A program made the position numbers and the translations under genes. From NCBI GenBank assembly GCA_965221655.1, contig OZ244906.1, forward strand, positions 620,001-684,000: a DNA stretch of 64,000 bases. The letters run 5' to 3'. The notes beneath the pieces are model-generated. The model did not search any database. It saw only the letters and a program-made list of their open reading frames with translations, and was not told where the DNA came from. The DNA is from Bin107 sp965221655. GTDB lineage: Bacteria > UBA8248. This document shows, one piece after another, positions 51,777 through 60,180 of this stretch. The first letter of the stretch is position 1. Each line of letters begins with the position of its first letter.

Positions 51777-53123
51777 TTAGTTCTCCACGCGCGCAACAGT
51801 GTTACCGTATCCTGCCTTGGCCGTCACCTCGCCGTCTTCCATCACCACGGCTCCGCGCACTATCGTCATCACGGGCGCACCCTTGAGCTTCCAGCCGTTG
51901 AAGGGTGTCCACTTGCACTTGGAGACGACGTCCTCATCGCGCAGCGTCTCCTCCCTGTCCATGTCGACGAGGATGAAGTCCGCATCCGCCCCCGCCTGGA
52001 TGCACCCTTTGCGCGGGTAGATGCGAAAGACGCGCGCGGGCTGCTCGCAGCACACGCGCACCATCTGGTTGAGCGTGAGCACGCCCTCGTTCACGGCGTT
52101 GAGCATGAGGCGCACCGTCGTCTCCACGCCAGGGATGCCGAAAGGCGCCTCGTGGATGTTTTCGATGCCGTCTTCCTTGCGCTTGCGCGGGAACGGGCAG
52201 TGGTCCGTGCCGATGGTGTCCACCATGTCGCGCCCCAAGGCGACGCGCATGCCATCGCGCGTCTCGGGGGAGCGAATGACGGGCGTGAACTTCACGAACG
52301 GCCCCAGCTCCTCTAAGTGCGAATGATCGAGGTAGAAGTACTGCGGGCAGCTTTCGGCAAAAATGCGCGCCCCCCGCCCCCGCGCCGCCTGGATGGCCTC
52401 GAGCAGGGCGGGCTGGCTCACGTGTGCCACCAGAACGGTGCAGCCCGTGAGCTCGGCGAGGGCCACGGCGTCGAGCGTCGCCACGTACTCGCTCTCGGGG
52501 TTGCGCCACTCGCTGATGCACATGTAGTCCGTCCGCCCCTTGATGCGCTCTTGCGATTTCTTGAGAATCGAGTCGCTCTCGCAGTGGAGCATCACCGTCG
52601 CACCGAATGACTTCGCCTCTTGCATGATGTTGAGCAAAACGCCCTCGGAGAGGTCGGGCACGCCGTGCAGCTCGCACATGAAACCCTTGAAGCCCAGCGC
52701 ACCGCCCTCCCACATGGGCCGCAGGTGCTCGAGGTTGTCCACGTCGAGGCCGCCGAGTTGCCCGAAGTCCACCACCGCGCGCGAATCGACGTAGGCCGTC
52801 TTCTCCTCGAGAATCGCCCGCGTGTAGACGAGCGGGTCGCTCCTGTGGTGGTCGATCACGGTGGTGATGCCGCCGCGCGCCGCCGCCTCGGTTCCCGTCG
52901 TCCAGTCCTCCCTGTCGGTAAAGCCCGGGTCCATCATGTGTACGTGCTCATCCACCATGCCCGGCAGAAGGCAGCGCCCCTCTGCGTCTATCTCGCGCTG
53001 TGCGCCCGCCTCCGCTTTTTGCGTGATGGCGGAGATGCGGCCTTCCTCCACGTAGACGCAGCCCTCGTAGGTGCCGACGGGCGTCACGATGTTGGCGTTC
53101 TTGATCAAAAGTTCGGCAACCAT
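51777..53123 (-). CDS. Dihydroorotase/allantoinase-type cyclic amidohydrolase
   Basis: This 448-residue amidohydrolase has the metal motif DEHVHMMDPGF, the bridging carbamylated Lys in GALGFKGFM, HCESDSILKK, VAHVSQPALLEAI, CPQYFYLDHSHLEELGPFVKFTP and GTDHCPFPRKRKEDG. This pattern is nearest to allantoinase and hydantoinase-like enzymes of ring opening rather than to pyrimidine biosynthetic PyrC. The ATG at 53123 has GGAG 7 nt upstream and is preferred over 53129. A tandem 16-bp repeat lies just upstream. Confidence 0.85.
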   Translation of the reverse strand: MVAELLIKNANIVTPVGTYEGCVYVEEGRISAITQKAEAGAQREIDAEGRCLLPGMVDEHVHMMDPGFTDREDWTTGTEAAARGGITTVIDHHRSDPLVYTRAILEEKTAYVDSRAVVDFGQLGGLDVDNLEHLRPMWEGGALGFKGFMCELHGVPDLSEGVLLNIMQEAKSFGATVMLHCESDSILKKSQERIKGRTDYMCISEWRNPESEYVATLDAVALAELTGCTVLVAHVSQPALLEAIQAARGRGARIFAESCPQYFYLDHSHLEELGPFVKFTPVIRSPETRDGMRVALGRDMVDTIGTDHCPFPRKRKEDGIENIHEAPFGIPGVETTVRLMLNAVNEGVLTLNQMVRVCCEQPARVFRIYPRKGCIQAGADADFILVDMDREETLRDEDVVSKCKWTPFNGWKLKGAPVMTIVRGAVVMEDGEVTAKAGYGNTVARVEN

Positions 53124-53149
53124 CCGCATGCTCCTTCATGGTTTGTCAT

Positions 53150-53181
53150 GCATAAAGCCTATTGCGCATAAAGCCTATCGC
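53150..53181. repeat. Tandem 16-bp direct repeat upstream of the amidohydrolase gene
   Basis: GCATAAAGCCTATTGC is followed immediately by GCATAAAGCCTATCGC, 15 of 16 bases identical. It starts 27 nt upstream of the amidohydrolase ATG, in its promoter/leader, so an operator with two sites is possible; a replication-slippage duplication is the alternative. Confidence 0.75.
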
Positions 53182-53322
53182 GGCCCGATGCGGGTGCCGC
53201 GCATTATGGCGCATTCGCGCGGCGCGCGACAATCGCAGGGGAGGGGAGAGGCGCCGCTGCGATGCGCATTCTCCGTGCCCGCACCACCCAAGCAGGGAGA
53301 GGAGCAGGCGAGATTCATGCGT

Positions 53323-54384
53323 TCATTCCCCCTTGCGCTGGTCGGGCACGAGAGGCAGGCCGTTGGCGCGTTTGTGCTCGAACTCGGCAAGAGCCTTTTC
53401 TATTGCCAGAAAGCGCTTCGCCGTAGAGGGGTGCGTGGAACCCCGGAGGTGTATGGCCGCCGGATGTGCCACGCCGAGACGCCGCCAGAACGAAACCGCG
53501 TTCTTGAGATCGTATCCGGCACGCCCGGCGTAATAAAGGCCGACGTAGTCCGCTTCCGCTTCAAATTCCTGGGAAAATGCCAGGCTGCCCGCCTCGGCTC
53601 CGGTTTTCGCCATGTCCACGCCGGAATAAGCTGTGACGATGCCTCCTATGAAGGCGCCGATGAGCGTGTTGACTACTTTCGATTCGATGTGGCCGCGTGT
53701 GTTGTGCGCCAACTCATGTCCGATGATGAGTGCGAGTTCTTCGTCGTTCTCGACGAAGCGCAGCATTCCCGTGGTGATGTAGATTTTCGCGCCGTCCGCA
53801 TAAGCGTTGACGGCGTTTTTCTCGATGAGGAACACCGGGTAATCACAAGCGGTAGCGGGTTTGACGGCAATGGCGCGCCGTTCCCCCTGGCGTTGTATGG
53901 TCAGCGTCAGGTCCCTGTTTTTGTTGTTGCGAAGCATTTCTTGAAGTGCATCGAATCCCCACTTGCCCGCCTGGAGGTTTTTGCCGTTCATGGCCAGAAT
54001 CTTGTCGCCCGCGCGGAGTCCTGCGATATCGGCGGGTGAATCTGCAACGACGTGGGTGATCGTGAGGTGGTTGTGCACCCCGAACCTGGTATGGGCGATT
54101 TCCCTCCATGGCGCACCGAAATGTTCTAATGTAAAGGCCCTCATGCCCAGTTGTGGTTTCACCTGCTCGCCGCAGAGAGCGGTGTTGGCGGCCATGATGC
54201 GGGTAGCCACGTCATAAACCCGGTTTTGGCGGCGAAACGCTATTTCGAGCGCGGCGATGCGCTGCTTGCGTGCTTCGGCTTCGGCGAGTTGGGCGTCGAT
54301 GGCGGGGAAGTTGCTCCGTGGAGCACATCCGGCAAGCATCATCGTACATATGATCGCAGACGCCGCAAAAAAGCATCGTCTCAT
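53323..54384 (-). CDS. M48-family metalloprotease lipoprotein with PDZ-like domain
   Basis: This 353-residue protein has a lipoprotein signal (MMLAGC, Cys near residue 20), a PDZ-like insert (ADSPADIAGLRAGDKILAMNG), and the M48 protease core NAYADGAKIYITTGMLRFV with zinc motif IIGHELAHNTRGH and the third ligand in FEAEADYVGLYYAGRAGYD. It should be a periplasmic quality-control protease of the BepA/LoiP/HtpX type. A PDZ domain inside an M48 lipoprotein is uncommon. The ATG at 54384 has AAGGA at 9 nt. Confidence 0.87.
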   Translation of the reverse strand: MRRCFFAASAIICTMMLAGCAPRSNFPAIDAQLAEAEARKQRIAALEIAFRRQNRVYDVATRIMAANTALCGEQVKPQLGMRAFTLEHFGAPWREIAHTRFGVHNHLTITHVVADSPADIAGLRAGDKILAMNGKNLQAGKWGFDALQEMLRNNKNRDLTLTIQRQGERRAIAVKPATACDYPVFLIEKNAVNAYADGAKIYITTGMLRFVENDEELALIIGHELAHNTRGHIESKVVNTLIGAFIGGIVTAYSGVDMAKTGAEAGSLAFSQEFEAEADYVGLYYAGRAGYDLKNAVSFWRRLGVAHPAAIHLRGSTHPSTAKRFLAIEKALAEFEHKRANGLPLVPDQRKGE

Positions 54385-54515
54385 GGGTATTTTCCTTCTG
54401 CATGGGGGATGTATGGAATGGGAATGTATGGTTTTTCGGATTTCGGAAAATGTATGGGATGCGAGATATGCCGTCAAGTTTTTTGGGGGAGGCCCCGCTT
54501 CCCCGCAGTGTCCAA

Positions 54516-55415
54516 CTACTCCCCCGCCTCCTTTCTCTTGCGAATGACGCCTGAGAGGCGGTACCACGCCGCGCGGCCCGGGTCGATGCGCGCACCGCGC
54601 GCGATGAGGCGCGAGGCGAAGTCGGACTCCTTGTGCAGGAAGACGAGAAGGGAGGCGAGGTTCAGCACGACGCCGGCGTCTTCGGGCGTTTTGCGCTCGG
54701 CGTCGCGGAGTACCTCCTCCGCCTCCTCGTAGCGGTATTGGGCGACGAGGTATTTGGCGTACCGGTTGGCGACGCGCGGATTCTCCGGAGCCAGGTCGCG
54801 CGCGGTGCGGTAGGCGGCGAGCGTTTCCTCGAAATCACCGCGCTCCTCCGCCATCCGCGCCAGGTCGAGCCACGCCTGCACGTTGTCCGGGTTGATGGCG
54901 ACCTCGCGGCGCAAGAGGGCGAGAGCGGATTTTTCTTCTCTTTGCTCCATGAGCTTCACGGCGCGCGCGTAGAGGGTGCGCGTCGTCTTTTGGAGAATCG
55001 AAAAACCCTCGACCGATTCGATGATGCGCGAGGTTTCCCCGAGCTCCAGGTCGCGCACCTCGGCGCGCGCGCCGCGGCTGAGTTCTTCAGGGCGCGCCTC
55101 GCGCACGGCGTGCGCTTTGGTGCGGAGTGCGCGGGCCGCCTTGCGGAAGGGAATTTCCAGAATGGCGATTCTGTCGTACGCCTCGCGCGCCGCCTCGTAG
55201 TCGGAAAAGGTGAGCACGCGGAAGTAATGCGCGCCCTGCGTCTTCTCGCCAGGCGCAGGCGTGGGCGCGGAGGCGGATTTTATCTCTTCAGGCGATGCGA
55301 ACAGCCTCTTCTGGGCGGAGAGGAATAGGGGGCGCACCCGCGCACAGCCCGTGAGCAGAAAAACCGAGGCGAGAACGGCGGCGGCGCTTGCGAGCAGCTT
55401 CTCGTTCCCGCGCAT
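54516..55415 (-). CDS. TPR-repeat lipoprotein
   Basis: This 299-residue lipoprotein (lipobox FLLTGC, Cys near residue 24) has a central coiled region and TPR repeats in the C-terminal half: ALLRREVAINPDNVQAWLDL, DFEETLAAYRTARDLAPENP and YEEAEEVLRDAERKTPEDAG. It is a scaffold in the periplasm. It begins 5 nt after the DsbA-like gene and precedes the M48 protease on the same strand, and TPR proteins often work with M48 proteases (as in BepA), so they may form one unit. Confidence 0.82.
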   Translation of the reverse strand: MRGNEKLLASAAAVLASVFLLTGCARVRPLFLSAQKRLFASPEEIKSASAPTPAPGEKTQGAHYFRVLTFSDYEAAREAYDRIAILEIPFRKAARALRTKAHAVREARPEELSRGARAEVRDLELGETSRIIESVEGFSILQKTTRTLYARAVKLMEQREEKSALALLRREVAINPDNVQAWLDLARMAEERGDFEETLAAYRTARDLAPENPRVANRYAKYLVAQYRYEEAEEVLRDAERKTPEDAGVVLNLASLLVFLHKESDFASRLIARGARIDPGRAAWYRLSGVIRKRKEAGE

Positions 55416-55420
55416 TGCGG

Positions 55421-56056
55421 CTACGCGCCGTTTGCCGGCTTGCCGTGCGCGCGCGCGAAAGCCTCATGAAAAACCTCCATGGGCTGCGCGCCGGTGATTC
55501 TGTATTTCCCCGCGAAATCGACCGTGGGCGTGGACTGTATGCCTGCGTTCACCGCGGCGACGTGATCCGCCCGGACGCGGTTTTTCATCTCCGGGTCGGC
55601 CATGAGTTCGCGCATGATGGCGGGCTCCGCCCCCAGTTGCTCGGCGGCGGCCACGAGCACCTCCGTGTCGTCGATGTTGCGGCACTGGACGAGGTGCGTC
55701 CTCTCGATGGCTTCGAGGTATTCGCCTTCCAGGTCGGGGAGCTGGGCGGCGAAGGCCTTTATCGCCACGGCAGCGGGCGTCGAATGGGGGTAGGGGAAAT
55801 CACGGCCCGCCATGAGGGCGGGGTTTATTTCCTCGCCGCCGGGGTGGCTTTTCGCCATCGCCCAATGGCCCATGATGGCCTCTTTGCGCTCGGGGCGCGG
55901 GTCCGGCTCGGGGGAGAGCAGAAAAGCCCGGTAGTGTATACGCAAGCGTGTGCCTGCGTTTTCGGCCAGGTTGCGCAACCGCCCGGTTGCGATGAGACAC
56001 CAGGCTCAGTGGACGCAGTAGGTGTAGACGGCTTCTACGACGGCTTCGCTCGCCAA
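55421..56056 (-). CDS. DsbA/FrnE-family oxidoreductase with in-frame UGA (predicted selenoprotein)
   Basis: An ordinary reading starts at 55978, inside the domain, and lacks the active site. Extending upstream through a TGA at 56006-56008 gives a complete 211-residue protein from TTG 56056, which has GGAG 6 nt upstream and lies 10 nt after the previous stop. The N terminus reads VVEAVYTYCVH-U-AWCLIATGRLR: UGA takes the first Cys of the DsbA CxxC, giving UAWC, with another Cys three residues before. The cis-Pro loop is QSTPTVDFAG. A SECIS-like hairpin lies 14 nt after the UGA. I infer selenocysteine (Sec17). No signal peptide is seen, so it is probably cytoplasmic, as FrnE. Confidence 0.75.
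55974..55991 (-). promoter_or_regulatory. Bacterial SECIS-like hairpin in the DsbA-like gene
   Basis: Counting from the base after UGA, CGCAACC (nt 15-21) pairs perfectly with GGUUGCG (26-32) around a GGGC loop (22-25), with U at 14. The spacing, stem length and loop position are the same as in the AhpD/CMD gene at 32075. Confidence 0.7.
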
Positions 56057-56066
56057 CGCGCACTCC

Positions 56067-56819
56067 TCACTTTCGGCGGACGGTATTACCTGTCTGCTCG
56101 GGGGATACTTTCATCCCCGGGCGTTCGGCACAACCCGCCGCGCCCTCGAGAAAGGCTCTCGTGTGCGGCGCGCCCAGGCCGTGTGCGAGGCGCTCCTGAA
56201 GAGCGGCGAGGTCTTCGGCCTCATCCACGTCGCGCCACTCGCGCAAGGTTGTGGTCTCGAACCCGAGCGATTGCGCCCGCGTGGTGGTGAGCGCGCACAC
56301 CTCGCTCGTGCTCCAGGGCAGATCTGTAAACACCTCGGGAGAAAACCGGTTCAGGCCGATGAGGTAGTACCCCCCGTCCGCCGCGGGTCCCAGCACCACG
56401 CATGGGGTGCGCGCCGCCTCGAGCTTCTTGAACGCATCGAGCAGAACCTCGCGGGGCAGATCGGGAAAATCCGTGCCGATGAGCACCGCGCGCCCTCCGC
56501 TTGCAAGGGCGCGCCCCAGGGCCGCAGCCATGCGCTGGCCGATGTCCCGGCCCGTTTGCGCGCGGTGAAGAAACGCGCCGGGCAGCCAGTCCGCAAGCGG
56601 CAGATCCTCTGGAAGTGTGCCCGAGGCAAGTGCCCACTCGCATACGAGGGCCACGCCCGGGCGTGCGTCGCGCACCGCGCGTGCCGTCTCGGCGGCGTCT
56701 TGTAAAAAGTGGCGATACAGACGCGCGGCACCCTCCGCCCCGAGCGCGCGGGCGAGGCGCGTCTTCACCCGGCCCGCGATGGGCGGGCGGGCGAAGAGAA
56801 TGAGAGATTCCGCCGCCAT
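56067..56819 (-). CDS. DUF2064 glycosyltransferase-like protein (TIGR04282 family)
   Basis: This 250-residue nucleotide-diphospho-sugar-transferase-fold protein shows LILFARPPIAGRVKTRLARAL, AVLIGTDFPDLPREVLLDAF, LGPAADGGYYLIGLNRF and LPWSTSEVCALTTTRAQSLG. The family was first named for its link to a radical-SAM/selenodomain protein and later for arsenosugar synthesis. It is first in the operon with the DsbA-like predicted selenoprotein, 10 nt away, so the selenium link is worth noting. The acceptor is unknown. Confidence 0.85.
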   Translation of the reverse strand: MAAESLILFARPPIAGRVKTRLARALGAEGAARLYRHFLQDAAETARAVRDARPGVALVCEWALASGTLPEDLPLADWLPGAFLHRAQTGRDIGQRMAAALGRALASGGRAVLIGTDFPDLPREVLLDAFKKLEAARTPCVVLGPAADGGYYLIGLNRFSPEVFTDLPWSTSEVCALTTTRAQSLGFETTTLREWRDVDEAEDLAALQERLAHGLGAPHTRAFLEGAAGCAERPGMKVSPEQTGNTVRRK

Positions 56820-56930
56820 CGTCGTTCCCTGTAGTGCAGGCTGTGGAGGAAACCTTTGCCTCTTGGTAGAATCATACCCCGAGGAACGATTATTTCACTT
56901 CACCCGCACGGAGCAAAGAGGACACCCCGG

Positions 56931-57374
56931 ATGGAATTCAGCGAGGAGATTACGATAGCGGCCCCCAGAGAGCAGGTATGGGAGTTCATCTGGCAGGTCG
57001 AGGACTTCGCCGCCTGCGTGCCCGGCGTGAAGAAGGTGGAGAAGATAGACGACGTGACCTACGCCGTACTCGTCGAGCAAAAGGTGAGCTTTCTCAAGGC
57101 GAGCTTTCAGATACATCTCGACGTCGAGGAGGCGCGCGCGCCCGAGTACATCCTCGCGACGAGCCAGGGGAAGGACTCGAAGCTCGCGGCGGGCCTCAAG
57201 CAAAAGACCGAGGTCGTGCTCGACGCCGTTTCCGAGGGCGAGACCCGTATGCGCATCGACGCGAGCGTGGACATGTTCGGCAAACTCGGTTCGCTGGGCT
57301 TCAGCGTCATCAAAAACCAGGCGAACAAGATTTTTGCCGAGTTCGCGCGCAACGTGAAGGAAAAGGTCGAATAG
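56931..57374 (+). CDS. SRPBCC-fold protein, CoxG/COG3427 type
   Basis: This 147-residue protein has the START/SRPBCC pattern of CO-dehydrogenase accessory protein CoxG: EEITIAAPREQVWEFIWQVE, DFAACVPGVKKVEKIDD and a C-terminal amphipathic helix (NQANKIFAEFARNVKEKVE). It would bind a hydrophobic ligand or anchor a partner at the membrane. No CO dehydrogenase genes are nearby. I use the ATG at 56931. It converges on the dehydrogenase gene at 57415. Confidence 0.82.
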   Translation: MEFSEEITIAAPREQVWEFIWQVEDFAACVPGVKKVEKIDDVTYAVLVEQKVSFLKASFQIHLDVEEARAPEYILATSQGKDSKLAAGLKQKTEVVLDAVSEGETRMRIDASVDMFGKLGSLGFSVIKNQANKIFAEFARNVKEKVE

Positions 57375-57414
57375 CGCGCATGAGCGCGTGCGTCGCGCGT
57401 TTGCTTCTCTAAGT

Positions 57415-58476
57415 CTAGTCGAACACCACCGCCGCCCTGCCCGTCACGCGGTTTTCGATGAGTGCCTGAAAGGCGTCCTCGGTCTGCTCGAGCGAGAAGG
57501 TTTCGGTGACGATGGGCTTTATTTTCCCCTGCTGAATCAGGGCGAGCGACTGGCGGAGTTCTTCCATCGAACAATAGCGCGAGCCGTGAATCTCCTGCGC
57601 GTTCGAGAGCAGGTGCAGGGGGTCGACGGTGAAGTTGGGCGACTCCCCCCCGTGGGCGGCTGGCGGGCGGTAGCCCACGATCACCAGCTTGCCCGCCCGG
57701 CCCAGACCGGCGAGACCCGCCTCGAGCGTCTGGCGCGAGCCCACGTAGTCGATGTAGGCGTCCACCCCGCGCCCCTCGGTGAGGGCGAGCATCTCCTCCA
57801 CGGTGTCGCTCTTCTCGGGGTTGATGGTGGCGAAGGCGCCGAGTTCGGAGACGGTCTCGAGCTTCTTCTCCGAGACGTCGATTCCGATGACGTGGCCGCC
57901 GCACACCTGGGCCATCTGCACCGCGTGAATCGCCACGCCGCCGCCCGCGCCCACGACGGCCACCACGTCGCCCGGCTTTATCTGCGCCTCGGCCACGCAA
58001 TTGTGGTAGGGCGTGCATATGGCGTCGGCCGCCACGCAGGCGTCGAGCGGGCTCACGCCGTCTGGAATCTTGCACAGGTTCAGGGCGGGTACGCGGGTGT
58101 ACTCGGCGTATCCCCCGTCCATCACGAGGCCGAAGTAGCCTTTGAAGTTCTCGCACAGCGTCTCCCGCCCGCTGCGGCAAAAGTTGCAGTTGTGGCAGGT
58201 GAGGTAGAAGTGGCAGGTGACGAGGTCGCCCGGGGCGACGTTCTCGACGAGGTCGCCCGTCTCGACGACCTCGCCCGCGATTTCGTGCCCCAGAATGCGC
58301 GGGTATGCGTCCACGAGACCCGGCGTGTCGCGCATGATGACCAGAGTGAGGCCCACGCCCGTGGCCTTGAGGCGCACGAGCGCGTCGTTGGGGCCGGGGC
58401 GGGGCAGGGGCACTTCTTCGAGTTGAAACGAGCCGCCCAGCTCGTGCAGCCGCATTGCCTTCATGGTGGATGCCAT
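57415..58476 (-). CDS. Medium-chain dehydrogenase/reductase with structural zinc site, catalytic Cys missing
   Basis: This 353-residue MDR protein keeps GHEIAGEVVETG, the four-Cys structural zinc lobe (CHNCNFCRSGRETLC) and the Rossmann motif VGAGGGVAIHAVQMA. The catalytic-zinc Cys, normally in GxCxTD, is replaced: KATGVGLTLVIMRD. It may therefore act as a zinc-independent enoyl or quinone-type reductase. The ATG at 58476 has AAGGAG 8 nt upstream. It is divergent from fxsA. Confidence 0.83.
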   Translation of the reverse strand: MASTMKAMRLHELGGSFQLEEVPLPRPGPNDALVRLKATGVGLTLVIMRDTPGLVDAYPRILGHEIAGEVVETGDLVENVAPGDLVTCHFYLTCHNCNFCRSGRETLCENFKGYFGLVMDGGYAEYTRVPALNLCKIPDGVSPLDACVAADAICTPYHNCVAEAQIKPGDVVAVVGAGGGVAIHAVQMAQVCGGHVIGIDVSEKKLETVSELGAFATINPEKSDTVEEMLALTEGRGVDAYIDYVGSRQTLEAGLAGLGRAGKLVIVGYRPPAAHGGESPNFTVDPLHLLSNAQEIHGSRYCSMEELRQSLALIQQGKIKPIVTETFSLEQTEDAFQALIENRVTGRAAVVFD

Positions 58477-58688
58477 CTCCGGGTCTCCTTCGGTTTCATC
58501 GCGCGCGGCGAGCCTACCCGCGCAAGTGTTTTGCAGAAGCGTTCGTGGAACTGTAAGGTTTTTTCCGCCTCCTGAAAAGAGTCGCCGCACACGGGGCGTA
58601 CCCGCCGCGGGGGCGTCTCGCGCACCCGGATTCGTTTCGCGTGCACTCGTGCTAGAATTCATCCATGACCCAAGGAGGAGAGGGCGCC

Positions 58689-59081
58689 TTGATTCTCAAG
58701 CTGTTCTTGCTCTTTACGCTCATCCCCCTGGCGGAGCTGATGATTCTGCTCGACCTGGGCGGGGCCATCGGCGTGATGCCGACGCTGGGAGTCGTCGTCT
58801 TGACGGGGGCACTCGGCGCGTGGGCGGCGAGAAGCCAGGGGTTTTACGTGCTCTCGCGCATCCGCGGCGAGGTGAATCGCGGCACTCTGCCCGGAGCCGA
58901 CCTCGTGGAGGGCGCCATGGTGCTCGTGGGCGGCGTGCTGCTCCTGACGCCCGGGCTGCTCACCGACGCGGCGGGCTTCGCGCTCATGGTTCCCCTCGTG
59001 CGCGCCGTCATACGGGCGAAATTGATGGAGAAATTCGAAAAAATGATCGAACGGGGCAGCGTGCATGTCTACCGCGGCTAG
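58689..59081 (+). CDS. fxsA: FxsA-family membrane protein
   Basis: This protein of the FxsA family (name from suppression of F exclusion of phage T7) has three to four hydrophobic segments: LFLLFTLIPLAELMILLDLG, PTLGVVVLTGALGAWAARSQG, and VLVGGVLLLTPGLLTDAAGF, then an amphipathic tail. AAGGAGGAGAGG at 58672-58683 precedes the TTG at 58689 and matches the usual FxsA N terminus (130 residues); the ATG at 58665 would add 8 residues. The role in the envelope is unknown. Its end overlaps the GNAT gene. Confidence 0.82.
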   Translation: MILKLFLLFTLIPLAELMILLDLGGAIGVMPTLGVVVLTGALGAWAARSQGFYVLSRIRGEVNRGTLPGADLVEGAMVLVGGVLLLTPGLLTDAAGFALMVPLVRAVIRAKLMEKFEKMIERGSVHVYRG

Positions 59082-60021
59082 AATCGCGCCTTTCGCACCC
59101 GTACACGCCGACGCTCTGGCCGCCCTCACGGCCGAGGCCTTCGGGCTGCCCAGTGCGCAGGCGACTATCGGCCTCGGCCCGGCGGACGCGAAGGTATGGC
59201 TGGCGTGGCCCGACGGCGTGGCCGAGGACGCACCCGTGGGCTATTGCCGCATGGTCGTGAACCGCGAGACCCGCGAGCAGGGCAGGGCGTGCGTCGACGC
59301 GCTTTTCATCCGGCCCGAACACAGAAGGGCGGGCCACGCGCGCAGACTCCTGGCGGCGGCTCTCGGGGAGGCCGCGCGAAACGGCCTGGGCGGCGTCTGG
59401 GCGTACCTGCCCGTCTCGCTTCCGGGGCGGTTCGTCTACTTAAGCGGCGGACGGAAAATTCACGACCTGCGCTTCTTGAAGCACGAAGCGCCGGCGGAAC
59501 TCGGCGCGCCGCACCTGCCCGCAGGCTACGCGGTGCGCGCGCCGCTCTTTCCCCAGGATGCGCCCTATCTGGCCGAGTTGTTCAACGATATTTTCGTGGA
59601 GGCGTGGAATTTCAGGCGCCATACCCCGGAAACCATGGCCGCCTGGTTCGACGCACCCGACACCCGGCCGGAAAACGCCCTTCTCCTCGAATGCGTGAAC
59701 GGCGCATCACGCGAGGGGGTGGGCATGGCCATTCTCGCCGTCGATCCGAACCGCCTGGCCTCGGGCGACAAGGCCGCCTACGTCCCCGACGTGGGCGTCG
59801 TGCCCGCCCACCGCAGAAAGGGGCTGGGCCGGGCGCTGGTGCAGATTTCCGCGCAAAGAGCGCTTGCCTACGGGGCGGAGGCGCTCGAGCTCATCGTCTC
59901 TGCCGACGACGAAGAGGTACGCTTTTTCTACCAAAGCCTGGGGTTCGACGAGCAGGGGGTCGTTTCGGTTTACGAGTGGCCGTGCGACGCTCAGGCGGAG
60001 GGTGCCGGCGCAGGACCCTGA
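59065..60021 (+). CDS. Tandem GNAT acetyltransferase
   Basis: This 318-residue protein has two GNAT domains. The first has ALFIRPEHRRAGHARRLLAAAL (acetyl-CoA loop), the second VPDVGVVPAHRRKGLGRALVQI and an ending SADDEEVRFFYQSLGF. Both loops keep the RxxGxG/A pattern, the second more perfectly. Substrates are unknown. The ATG lies inside fxsA (17-nt overlap), so expression is coupled. Confidence 0.82.
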   Translation: MSTAARIAPFAPVHADALAALTAEAFGLPSAQATIGLGPADAKVWLAWPDGVAEDAPVGYCRMVVNRETREQGRACVDALFIRPEHRRAGHARRLLAAALGEAARNGLGGVWAYLPVSLPGRFVYLSGGRKIHDLRFLKHEAPAELGAPHLPAGYAVRAPLFPQDAPYLAELFNDIFVEAWNFRRHTPETMAAWFDAPDTRPENALLLECVNGASREGVGMAILAVDPNRLASGDKAAYVPDVGVVPAHRRKGLGRALVQISAQRALAYGAEALELIVSADDEEVRFFYQSLGFDEQGVVSVYEWPCDAQAEGAGAGP

Positions 60022-60180
60022 CGGCCCCTCCTGCGTGCGGCCCTCCGTGGCCGCCTGTGTGGTTTGCACCGACAAAACCGGGAGGGCGCGGGGGCTCTCC
60101 ATGCGATTTGCCGTTCGATTTGTGCGGCAGAGGATTTTCCGTCCGGTGCCGGGCGAACCGACCGGGGAATCAAAACCGCC

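Noticed and set aside
51577..51886. Small ORFs with Phe-Pro-Gly repeats at the second array
   Set aside because: The repeats are a by-product of the decamers; no start signal and no homology are evident.
55421..55978. Short DsbA-like gene starting at the TTG 55978
   Set aside because: It would lack the first beta strand and the whole active site and has no ribosome-binding site, while the UGA-containing extension restores both.
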